Part shown: positions 17,758-25,489 of the stretch, one piece after another | How the letters are laid out: every line of letters starts with the position of its first letter | How positions within the stretch are numbered: the stretch's first letter is position 1 | Assembly (NCBI GenBank): GCA_017456055.1 | Contig: JAFTKC010000021.1 | Coordinates: 1-64,000, forward strand | DNA length: 64,000 nt | Direction: 5' to 3' | Origin: Clostridia bacterium | Lineage (GTDB): Bacteria; Bacillota; Clostridia; Christensenellales; Borkfalkiaceae | Program-made: the position numbers and the translations under genes | Notes under the pieces: generated by a model | Seen by the model: the letters and a program-made list of their open reading frames with translations, nothing else | What the model was told of the DNA's origin: nothing | Databases searched by the model: none

Positions 17758-18728
17758 CGCGTGAATCCTTAATTCAAAAAGGAGTTGAACTTTTAGAAAA
17801 CGGAACGGTCGATAGAATTTTAGGCTGGGGAAAGGGAGAGTTCGGCTACGATATTACCCCTACCGTTTTTTACGATAAGGAAAGTTTTAGTAAAAACTTT
17901 GAATTTTCATCTTTTTGTGGAGCAAACTTTTCTAAGTATCTTCTAAAAGAAACAAGAAAGGGTGGCAAAATTTTAGTGTTTATCAAGCCTTGCGATAGTT
18001 ATAGTTTTAATCAACTTCTAACTGAGCATAGATTTGATAAAGATAAAGTTTACGTTGTTGGAATTTCTTGTGAAGGCATGGCAGACGTAAATAAAATCAA
18101 ACAAAAATACGGCGAAATTGCTAGCGTAAAGGAAGACGAAAACGGAATAACCATTTCCACTCTTTACGACGGAGATAAGACTATTTTATTAGATGAAGTT
18201 TTGCTTGAAAGATGTAAAGTTTGCAAGGGCAAAGAGTGCGTATATTTTGACGAGTTTATAGGGGAAGTTAAAGAAAATAACCCACAAGACCGTTTTGAAA
18301 AGGTTTCAGCACTTGAGAAAATGAGTGCAGACGAAAGATTTGCTTTTTGGCAAAACGAACTTTCTCGTTGTATTCGTTGCAACGCTTGTCGTGACGTTTG
18401 TCCTGCTTGTACTTGTGAAAAATGCGTTTTCGATAACCCTAATTCGGGCGTAGAAAACAAGGCTATTTCGGATAGTTTTGAAGAAAAAATGTTCCATATA
18501 ATTCGCGCTTTCCACGTTGCTGGTAGATGTACCGATTGCGGAGAGTGTTCTAGAGTTTGTCCACAAGGAATACCGCTTCATTTACTCAATAGAAAATTCA
18601 TTAAAGATATAAACGGCTTTTACGGAGAATATCAAGCGGGTAAAGAAATCGGCAGTAGAGCACCACTTGTTAACTATAAAAAAGACGATTTAGAGCCGAG
18701 TGAAGCAGTAAAAAGGGAGGAAGAATAA
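17745..18728 (+). CDS. FlxC-like iron-sulfur protein
   Basis: The 327-residue protein has an N-terminal half resembling the FrhB/FdhB flavin-binding fold (LVFIKPCDSYSF about 75-86, VVGISCEG) and a cysteine cluster CKVCKGKEC. Two ferredoxin motifs follow, CIRCNACRDVCPACTCEKC and CTDCGECSRVCP. No membrane segment is present. The place between MvhD-like and AsrA-like subunits fits FlxC of Flx-Hdr complexes, though which protein is FlxB and which FlxC is uncertain. The ribosome site GGAGG precedes ATG 17745. The stop overlaps the next start by one base. Confidence 0.75.
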   Translation: MQKITRESLIQKGVELLENGTVDRILGWGKGEFGYDITPTVFYDKESFSKNFEFSSFCGANFSKYLLKETRKGGKILVFIKPCDSYSFNQLLTEHRFDKDKVYVVGISCEGMADVNKIKQKYGEIASVKEDENGITISTLYDGDKTILLDEVLLERCKVCKGKECVYFDEFIGEVKENNPQDRFEKVSALEKMSADERFAFWQNELSRCIRCNACRDVCPACTCEKCVFDNPNSGVENKAISDSFEEKMFHIIRAFHVAGRCTDCGECSRVCPQGIPLHLLNRKFIKDINGFYGEYQAGKEIGSRAPLVNYKKDDLEPSEAVKREEE

Positions 18729-19756
18729 TGAAAAAGTGTTCTAAAGAGAATATTTATAAAGTTTTTAACGCCCTTTCAAGCGATTATTCTGTGTACGTTC
18801 CAGTAAAAGAAGAAAATAGAACTTTTTATAAAAAATACTTTGACGGTGTTGTTTTAGCCGAAAATTTTAAGACTGATAGAAGCGCAAAGGACTTTTTCTT
18901 CCCTCAGTCTGAAGATTTAATGAAGTTTAAAACTCAAGGCAAGTCTATCGAGATTATCGACGAGAGAGAAGAGAGCGAAGATTTTATAATTTTCGGCGTG
19001 CCTGCTTGCGACGAGGCAAGTTTAAGAATTTTGGATAGAGTTTTTCTCGCTGAGCCTGTGGATACTTACTATCAAAATAAAAGAGAGCACGGAGTTATAA
19101 TAACCACCGCTTGTTCTCGCCCTGAAGCAAGTTGTTTTTGCTCTACCTTTGATATTGATATGGCAAGACCACAAGGGGATATTAGAACGTATAAAATAGG
19201 CGACTACTTTTACTTTGAAGGGCTAACCGATAAAGGCAATAAAGTGTTAGATAAAGTTAACGCATTACTTGAAGACGTCGATCAAGGTGAAGTCGAAAAA
19301 GAAATAGAAAATATTCAAAAAGTAAAGGAAAAACTTCCACTAAAAGATTTATCGGTTAAAGATTTTGGCGCTGATAAAACGCAAGAGTTTTTTGATAGAA
19401 AGGAGTGGGCTGAGTTATCAAACGCCTGCCTTGGCTGTGGAACTTGTACGTTTGTTTGTCCAACTTGCCAATGCTACGATATAAAAGACTTTAATACGGG
19501 CAAAGGAGTGCAAAGATATAGATGTTGGGACTCTTGTATGTACTCTGATTTTACCAAAATGGCGCACGGAAACTCAAGAAATTCGCAAATGGAGAGATTC
19601 CGTCAAAGATTTATGCATAAGTTGGTGTATTTCCCAACCAATAACGACGGAGTTTTCAGTTGCGTAGGTTGTGGCAGATGCGTTTCCAAATGCCCAATTT
19701 CAATGAATATTGTTAAGGTTATCAAGACCTTGTCAAAAGGAGGCGAAAATGAGTGA
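18728..19756 (+). CDS. FlxB-like 4Fe-4S protein (AsrA/HydB family)
   Basis: The 342-residue soluble protein resembles AsrA of anaerobic sulfite reductase and the beta subunit of sulfhydrogenase. Two C-terminal ferredoxin motifs, CLGCGTCTFVCPTCQC and CVGCGRCVSKCP, are separated by the family stretch RCWDSCMYSDFTKMAHGN. It would relay electrons from the NADH/FAD subunit FlxA. No sulfite reductase catalytic subunit is encoded nearby, which argues against a sulfite role. It overlaps flxA by 8 bases. Confidence 0.8.
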   Translation: MKKCSKENIYKVFNALSSDYSVYVPVKEENRTFYKKYFDGVVLAENFKTDRSAKDFFFPQSEDLMKFKTQGKSIEIIDEREESEDFIIFGVPACDEASLRILDRVFLAEPVDTYYQNKREHGVIITTACSRPEASCFCSTFDIDMARPQGDIRTYKIGDYFYFEGLTDKGNKVLDKVNALLEDVDQGEVEKEIENIQKVKEKLPLKDLSVKDFGADKTQEFFDRKEWAELSNACLGCGTCTFVCPTCQCYDIKDFNTGKGVQRYRCWDSCMYSDFTKMAHGNSRNSQMERFRQRFMHKLVYFPTNNDGVFSCVGCGRCVSKCPISMNIVKVIKTLSKGGENE

Positions 19757-20573
19757 ACCTTTGATTCCAATCGTTGGAGTTATAACCGACGTTAGAATTG
19801 ACACGCCCGACGTTAAGACGTTTAGAGTTGTCACGGTTGACGGCAAGAAAGCGTTTGAGCATAAACCTGGACAATGCGCAATGCTATCGATTCCAGGCAT
19901 TGGCGAAGCAATGTTTTCAATCACTTCGTCACCGACAAACACCGAATTTATGGAGTTTTCTATAAAAAAATGTGGTTGCGTGACCGAGTGGCTACATAGT
20001 GCCGAAGTCGGTCAACAAATAACTATTCGTGGACCTTACGGTAACGCTTTCCCCGTAGATACGGCTTTTAAGGGTAAAGATTTGTTGTTCGTAGCAGGTG
20101 GTATAGGATTAGCGCCTCTACGTTCAGTTATAAACTACGTTCGTCATTATAAAGATCAATACGGTAAAATTGACGTTGTTTACGGCTCTAGGAGTAAAGA
20201 AGATTTAGTTGACTATAACGAAATTATCGAAGAGTGGCAAAACGATCCACAAGTGAGCGTTCACCTAACTATTGATAGAGAACAAGAAGGGTGGGACGGA
20301 CACGTTGGTTTTGTTCCAAACTACGTTAAAGAATTAAACTTTACCACCGATAAAACGGTAGTTTTATGTGGACCACCGATAATGATTAAGTTTACGTTAG
20401 AGGGGTTAAAGAGTTTAGGATTTAGTCAAACTCAAATATTCACCACTATGGAACTTAAGATGAAGTGTGGAATCGGCAAGTGTGGAAGATGTAATATTGG
20501 CTCTAAGTACGTTTGTAAGGATGGTCCCGTGTTTAGAATGGACCAACTTAGTGAACTTCCCGACGAATATTGA
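19749..20573 (+). CDS. FlxA-like NAD(P)H-binding FAD/[2Fe-2S] oxidoreductase
   Basis: The product has 274 residues. ATG 19749 is chosen because the strong ribosome site AAAAGGAGG (19736-19744) lies just before it. Domains: a FAD-binding barrel (GQCAMLSIPGIGE, FSITSSP), the NAD-binding domain (LLFVAGGIGLAPLRS; VVLCGPP), and a C-terminal PyrK/HydG-like [2Fe-2S] motif (KCGIGKCGRCNIG, then C in YVCKDGP). It is the probable entry point for NADH electrons into the Flx-Hdr complex, from which they reach HdrA through FlxB, FlxC and FlxD. Confidence 0.87.
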   Translation: MSEPLIPIVGVITDVRIDTPDVKTFRVVTVDGKKAFEHKPGQCAMLSIPGIGEAMFSITSSPTNTEFMEFSIKKCGCVTEWLHSAEVGQQITIRGPYGNAFPVDTAFKGKDLLFVAGGIGLAPLRSVINYVRHYKDQYGKIDVVYGSRSKEDLVDYNEIIEEWQNDPQVSVHLTIDREQEGWDGHVGFVPNYVKELNFTTDKTVVLCGPPIMIKFTLEGLKSLGFSQTQIFTTMELKMKCGIGKCGRCNIGSKYVCKDGPVFRMDQLSELPDEY

Positions 20574-20597
20574 TTTGATAATACAAGGAGAAAATAA

Positions 20598-21272
20598 ATG
20601 GAAAAAATGGTAAACGTGTACTTTTTTGGAAAGAAATATCAAGTTCCAGAAAGTCTTACTATAATGAAAGGTTTAGAATACGCAGGCTATCAACTAGTTA
20701 GAGGCTGTGGTTGTAGAAACGGATTCTGTGGTGCGTGCGCAGTTATCTATCGTATTCAAGGAGATAGAGAATTAAAGACCTGTCTTGCTTGTCAAACTAA
20801 GGTAGAAGAGGGAATGTTTGTAGCAACACTTCCGTTCTTCCCACTCGTAAAACAAGTTTACGATATGGAAAAAATCAAGCCTACCGAAATGATTATGATG
20901 CAACTTTATCCTGAAATCTACGCTTGTATAGGTTGCAATGCTTGTACTAAAAACTGCACTCAGGGGCTAAACGTTATGCAATATATAGCCTACGCTCAAA
21001 GGGGCGATTTTACTAGATGTGCAGAAGAATCTTTTGACTGCGTAATGTGTGGCGTATGTTCTACTCGTTGTCCTGCTGGAATTTCTCACCCACAAGTAGC
21101 GCTATTAGCAAGAAGAACGTACGGCAAATATATAGCGCCAATATGCGAACACTTAAACAAGAGAGTGGACGAGATAAACAACGGCGAAATAACCAAACTT
21201 TTAGAAGATGTTATGAATAAGCCTATAGAAGAATTAAAAGAACTCTATAATCATAGAGAAATAGAAAAATAA
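20598..21272 (+). CDS. frdB: Soluble fumarate reductase iron-sulfur subunit (FrdB-like)
   Basis: The 224-residue protein carries an N-terminal [2Fe-2S] ferredoxin-like domain (RGCGCRNGFCGACAV about 35-49, TCLAC). Two four-cysteine [4Fe-4S] motifs follow, CIGCNACTKNC and CVMCGVCSTRCP. Classical FrdB/SdhB has CxxVGxC-type [3Fe-4S] ligation at the quinone-proximal site; here the fourth cysteine is present. Neither this protein nor its neighbours offers a membrane anchor (no FrdC/FrdD). It should therefore take electrons from a soluble partner, probably HdrBC. The gap to frdA is 14 bases. Confidence 0.87.
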   Translation: MEKMVNVYFFGKKYQVPESLTIMKGLEYAGYQLVRGCGCRNGFCGACAVIYRIQGDRELKTCLACQTKVEEGMFVATLPFFPLVKQVYDMEKIKPTEMIMMQLYPEIYACIGCNACTKNCTQGLNVMQYIAYAQRGDFTRCAEESFDCVMCGVCSTRCPAGISHPQVALLARRTYGKYIAPICEHLNKRVDEINNGEITKLLEDVMNKPIEELKELYNHREIEK

Positions 21273-21286
21273 AGGGGGAGAAAAGT

Positions 21287-22897
21287 ATGTATCAATATTC
21301 AGAAGAACAATTGCTTTCAATGAAAAAAGTAGAAGAAAGCAGAAGTGAAAGACTAAAAAATCTTTTTCCCCGTATGACTGCTGAAGAAAAGCAAGCAGTA
21401 TTAAAAGAAAATCACCCAGACTACATAGAGAGTGCGTATGAAACTCTTAAAATTGGTCCTAATAAGGGAGAAAAGGTTTTACACGAATTAGCAGACCTTT
21501 TGCAAGGTAAATCAAGAGTGTTTGGTCTTGATATTAACTTAGAAAATCCCGATTACGACGTAGACGTATTGGTTATCGGTGGTGGTGGAGCAGGTGCTTC
21601 TGCCGCAATCACGGCGCACGCAAACGGCGCTAAAGTTATGATGGTGACCAAACTTAGAATCGGCGATGCTAATACCATGATGGCAGAAGGTGGAATTCAA
21701 GCGGCAGATAAGGAAAACGACAGCCCTGCAATTCACTATTTAGATGCTTTTGGCGGTGGACACTTCGCGGCAAAGAAAGAACTATTATATAAATTGGTTA
21801 ACGAAGCGCCAGACGCTATCAAGTGGTTATCAGACTTAGGCGTTATGTTTGATAAAGATAAAGATGGCAATATGATAACTACCCACGGTGGTGGGACTTC
21901 TAGAAAACGTATGCACGCTTGTAAAGACTATTCGGGCGCTGAGATTATGAGAACTCTTCGTGACGAAGTGCTTAATCGTCAAATTCCGGTAGTTGACTTT
22001 ACTTCGGCTATCGAAATTATTAAAGACGAAAACGGGAAGTGCGCGGGCGCAGTTTTAATGAATATGGAAACTAAGGATATCTTGGTAGTAAGGGCAAAAG
22101 CCGTAGTTATTGCTACGGGTGGAGCAGGTAGACTTCACTATCAAGAATTTCCAACTTCCAACCACTACGGAGCAACGGCAGACGGTCTTGTTTTAGCGTA
22201 TAGAGCAGGTGCAAAACTTCTCTATGCAGATACCTTACAATATCACCCTACGGGCGCTGCCGAGCCTACTCAAATTTTCGGTGCGCTTGTGACCGAGAAA
22301 GTTCGTTCTTTAGGTGCTCAATTAGTAAACAAAAACGGCGAAGCGTTCGTTTATTCGCTAGAAACTCGTGACGTGACTGCTTCTACTATCATTAGAGAGT
22401 GCAAAAAGAGAAATAACGGAATTAAAACTACCGACGGCGTCGGCGTTTGGCTAGATACCCCAATGATTGATATTATAGGTGGAGAAGGCACTATTGAAAA
22501 GAGAATTCCCGCAATGATGAGAATGTTTGGTAAATACGGAATAGATATTAGAAAAGAGCCTATCCTAATTTATCCAACGCTTCACTATCAAAACGGTGGA
22601 ATCGACATAAGTGATAACGGAGAAAGTGACGTTGAAAACTTGTTTGTAGCAGGTGAAGCAGTAGGAGGTATACACGGCAGAAACAGACTTATGGGTAATT
22701 CACTTTTAGATATAATCGTATTTGGTAGAAACGCAGGCAAATTTGCTAGCCTTAAAGTAAAAGATATGGATACGCCTAAGGGCTTAACCTTAAAACACGT
22801 AGACGATTTTGAAAAGACTAGAGAGCAAGCAGGTATAAAGAGCGAAATTCTTTCTCCGAAACTACTTCCTAATTACACCAAGCAAAAAAGCATATAA
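21287..22897 (+). CDS. frdA: Fumarate reductase flavoprotein subunit (FrdA-like)
   Basis: The 536-residue flavoprotein has an N-terminal extension of about 85 residues and then the FAD motif VLVIGGGGAGASAAITAHANGA. Fumarate reductase active-site counterparts are intact: QYHPTG, the TE in VTEKVRS, Arg in TRDVTAS, His in PTLHYQNGG and Arg in GRNRLMGNS. At the position of the covalent-FAD His of membrane enzymes (SHTVAAEGG) the sequence reads ANTMMAEGG, so FAD is probably noncovalent. L-aspartate oxidase is a related alternative, but pairing with FrdB favours fumarate reductase. No FMN-binding domain or signal peptide is present, so it is cytoplasmic. Confidence 0.88.
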   Translation: MYQYSEEQLLSMKKVEESRSERLKNLFPRMTAEEKQAVLKENHPDYIESAYETLKIGPNKGEKVLHELADLLQGKSRVFGLDINLENPDYDVDVLVIGGGGAGASAAITAHANGAKVMMVTKLRIGDANTMMAEGGIQAADKENDSPAIHYLDAFGGGHFAAKKELLYKLVNEAPDAIKWLSDLGVMFDKDKDGNMITTHGGGTSRKRMHACKDYSGAEIMRTLRDEVLNRQIPVVDFTSAIEIIKDENGKCAGAVLMNMETKDILVVRAKAVVIATGGAGRLHYQEFPTSNHYGATADGLVLAYRAGAKLLYADTLQYHPTGAAEPTQIFGALVTEKVRSLGAQLVNKNGEAFVYSLETRDVTASTIIRECKKRNNGIKTTDGVGVWLDTPMIDIIGGEGTIEKRIPAMMRMFGKYGIDIRKEPILIYPTLHYQNGGIDISDNGESDVENLFVAGEAVGGIHGRNRLMGNSLLDIIVFGRNAGKFASLKVKDMDTPKGLTLKHVDDFEKTREQAGIKSEILSPKLLPNYTKQKSI

Positions 22898-22960
22898 TAT
22901 TTTTTCAAAGTAGAAGAAAATACTAGATTAAAGTTTTATAACTAAAATAAAGGAGAAAAA

Positions 22961-24307
22961 ATGGAAGGACAAAAAAGAAGTCGTAAATGGCTTTGGATAA
23001 TTATTGGTTTAGCAGTTGTCGGCTTAATTGCAGGCTGGTGCACTTACTTTGGAAATCAATCGGGCGTTAGTAGCGTGTTTAACCTAAATTACTTTTTAAT
23101 GGGTTTGTTTATAGTCACGGTTTTAGGATATTTGCTCGGTAGAATTACCATTAAAGGAGTTTCACTCGGCACGGCAGGTGTTTTTTTAATTGCAATTTTG
23201 TTTGGGTATTTGTGCACGTTAATACCAAGTGACGTTGCCATAGTGGGTGGATTTCACTTAGATTCAACGTCTAAAACTCTAGCCTATTACAAAGGGGCAG
23301 TTCAAAACGTTGGATTAGTGCTATTCGTTAGTTCGGTTGGCTTAATTGCGGGCCCTAAGTTTTTTAGAGATTTAGGAAAAAACTTTAAGACTTATATTTT
23401 AATGGGCGCAATAATTATTTTATCGGGAACAGCAGTTGCTATAGGTTTTGCTCTTATCCCAGGAATTGGGTCGGAGTTTTCTGCCGGCGTATTGTCTGGT
23501 GCATTGACTTCAACCCCAGGTTATTCTGCTGCAGTTGAAAGCGCTGGGGCTGAGGCGGCAAAAGTCACATTAGGATACGCTATCGCATATCCTTTCGGCG
23601 TAGTGGGCGTAGTTTTATTCGTTCAATTATTGCCAAAAGTGTTAAAGGCAAATATGGAAGTTGAAAGGGGCTTATTAAAATCTAGCGTTGAAACTAAGAT
23701 AGAGAAAAAAGAAGGGCTTATCCAAGTAGATGATTTCGGTCTTGCTCCACTAGCGCTTGCAATCGTATGTGGCTTAATTTTAGGTGGAATTAGAATTCCA
23801 CTAAGCGCGGACGGATATGCAAGTGGTGCTCCCGTGTTCTCGTTGACTACTACGGGTGGCGTGCTTATTATGTGCTTAGTATTCGGTCACTTTGGAAGAA
23901 TTGGCAAGTTCTCTCTAGAAGTTCCAACCAAAACGGCAAAAACCCTAAGAGAATTAGGTCTTATGCTCTTCCTTATCGGCGCAGGTGTTGATGGTGGCGT
24001 TCAATTAGTTAGCCAAATTAAACAAAGCACGCTAGGTGGCCTGATAGTTGTCTACGGATTACTAGCAGGTGCAGTTATGACAACCGTTCCTATGTTCGTT
24101 GGATACTTCGTGGGGGGAAAACTATTAAAGTTGCCAATGCTAAATAACCTTGGCTCGATAACAGGTGGTATGACGAGTACTCCCGCTTTAGGAACTTTAA
24201 TTAATACGGCTGAAACGGAAGACGTCGCAGGGGCATACGCATCAACCTACCCAATAGCGCTCGTTTTAATAGTGCTTGCTTGCAATCTTATGATTGGTTT
24301 AATCTAA
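22961..24307 (+). CDS. AspT/YidE-family membrane transporter
   Basis: The 448-residue membrane protein has about 11 hydrophobic helices. The two halves each carry the duplicated-family motif: SGALTSTPGYSAA (about 180-192) and GGMTSTPALGTL (about 408-419), typical of the AspT/YidE/YbjL antiporter fold. AspT itself exchanges aspartate for alanine. Position as last gene of the fumarate operon suggests a dicarboxylate or aspartate/succinate exchanger, but the substrate is inference. The TrkA-C regulatory domains of YidE are absent. The ribosome site AAGGAG precedes ATG 22961. Confidence 0.8.
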   Translation: MEGQKRSRKWLWIIIGLAVVGLIAGWCTYFGNQSGVSSVFNLNYFLMGLFIVTVLGYLLGRITIKGVSLGTAGVFLIAILFGYLCTLIPSDVAIVGGFHLDSTSKTLAYYKGAVQNVGLVLFVSSVGLIAGPKFFRDLGKNFKTYILMGAIIILSGTAVAIGFALIPGIGSEFSAGVLSGALTSTPGYSAAVESAGAEAAKVTLGYAIAYPFGVVGVVLFVQLLPKVLKANMEVERGLLKSSVETKIEKKEGLIQVDDFGLAPLALAIVCGLILGGIRIPLSADGYASGAPVFSLTTTGGVLIMCLVFGHFGRIGKFSLEVPTKTAKTLRELGLMLFLIGAGVDGGVQLVSQIKQSTLGGLIVVYGLLAGAVMTTVPMFVGYFVGGKLLKLPMLNNLGSITGGMTSTPALGTLINTAETEDVAGAYASTYPIALVLIVLACNLMIGLI

Positions 24308-24320
24308 AAAATATAAAATT

Positions 24321-24354
24321 AAAAGACTAACGAAATTTTCGTTAGTCTTTTTTT
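24321..24354. terminator. Bidirectional terminator ending the fumarate operon
   Basis: The perfect 15-bp stem AAAAGACTAACGAAA / TTTCGTTAGTCTTTT with T runs on both strands separates the transporter gene from the convergent LysR gene. Confidence 0.9.
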
Positions 24355-24363
24355 ATGTTTAAA

Positions 24364-25290
24364 CTAATTAAAATACTTGTTTTTTGCTTGCAAAATTTTA
24401 TCTATAAGTTGTTTATCTAATTTAGAAAGATGATACTTTTTTCTATATATAAGCACGTCTTTATAAGTTTTATTATTAAACTTGCACTTAATTTCCTTTA
24501 GGTTAAACTTGTCGAGTAAATCCTTAGGGGTGTTTGATACCCACATAAAAGTATTTGGCACTTCTTCTAAAAGAGTAAATTGCACGCTACGTTCAAAAAT
24601 CATAATGCGCTTGTCGGTTACTTGAGAGAGTTCGGCTCTCTTTACGTCGATAAGGGGAAGAGTAGGAACGTAAGGGTCTCCGTGAGAGATTTCAACCATA
24701 TCCTTTAAGTCTTCTTCAACGATTTCATTTTTTTCGGCAAGTGGTGAGTTTTTAGAAACGAGTAGCACGTATGAGAATTCGTTCATAATTTCGTAGTTAA
24801 GTTTTTTCTCTTCAAAAAAGTTTGTAAAATATCTATCGAAAGTGCTTTGATATCTAACTATTCCAAGGTCGTACTCTTGGCTTATAACGTTGATAATCGT
24901 ACGCATTGAGTTTGTTTCCTTGTAAACGAGTTCTATTGACGGATGAGATTGCATTTCTTTGCTAAATTCAGCAAACGCATACGAAAAAAAACTTGCTCTC
25001 GGCACGCTAACTGAAATTCTTTCTTTAACTTTGTTGTGCGTTTCGGAAATGGCTTCAATTCTTTTAATTTGAGCGAGCGCGTTTCTAGCGTAGAGTAAAA
25101 ACTCTTCGCCCTCAACCGTCACTTCAATACCCTTAGAAGAGCGAGAGAAGATTTTAATTTTAAGTTCGCTTTCAAGTTCCTTAATTGCTCTAGACAAATT
25201 AGGTTGAGAAGTGTACAAATTTTTTGCCGCTTTGCTTATAGAACGAGTGTTTGCAATTTCAACTGCGTACTTAATATGTTGAATATTCAT
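24364..25290 (-). CDS. LysR-family transcriptional regulator
   Basis: The 308-residue protein has the N-terminal LysR winged helix-turn-helix (RSISKAAKNLYTSQPNLSRAIKELESEL about 16-43, RSSKGIEVT) and a C-terminal periplasmic-binding-like effector domain. It is convergent with the fumarate operon and divergent from the three alpha/beta hydrolases. LysR regulators most often control the divergent neighbour, and a perfect inverted repeat lies just upstream of that promoter. The ligand is unknown. Confidence 0.92.
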   Translation of the reverse strand: MNIQHIKYAVEIANTRSISKAAKNLYTSQPNLSRAIKELESELKIKIFSRSSKGIEVTVEGEEFLLYARNALAQIKRIEAISETHNKVKERISVSVPRASFFSYAFAEFSKEMQSHPSIELVYKETNSMRTIINVISQEYDLGIVRYQSTFDRYFTNFFEEKKLNYEIMNEFSYVLLVSKNSPLAEKNEIVEEDLKDMVEISHGDPYVPTLPLIDVKRAELSQVTDKRIMIFERSVQFTLLEEVPNTFMWVSNTPKDLLDKFNLKEIKCKFNNKTYKDVLIYRKKYHLSKLDKQLIDKILQAKNKYFN

Positions 25291-25401
25291 AAATAAACCT
25301 TATAGAAATTTTATTTTATATGAATATTATAACATATTTGATATAGCAAAAGCCAATAAAAAATGGCAAAGAAGAAAAAAACTCTTAAATATAACTATAA
25401 C

Positions 25402-25424
25402 TTTAAATTTAAAACAAATTTAAA
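25402..25424. promoter_or_regulatory. Inverted repeat, candidate LysR operator
   Basis: The perfect 9-bp arms TTTAAATTT / AAATTTAAA are separated by AAAAC and lie 7 bases upstream of the -35 element of the hydrolase cluster. Placement fits an activating LysR site; the low sequence complexity weakens the case. Confidence 0.4.
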
Positions 25425-25431
25425 ATGGCTA

Positions 25432-25460
25432 TTGCAAAAAAAATATAATGATGTTATAAT
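25432..25460 (+). promoter_or_regulatory. Sigma-A promoter of the hydrolase cluster
   Basis: TTGCAA (25432-25437), a 17-base spacer and TATAAT (25455-25460) lie 29 bases before the first hydrolase start. Confidence 0.65.
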
Positions 25461-25489
25461 GATTTGAGAGAAATTTTATGGAGTAGTAA

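Noticed and set aside
17745..20573. Anaerobic sulfite reductase or sulfhydrogenase operon
   Set aside because: AsrA- and AsrB-like subunits are seen, but there is no siroheme subunit (AsrC) and no NiFe hydrogenase subunits; the MvhD and Hdr neighbours fit Flx better.
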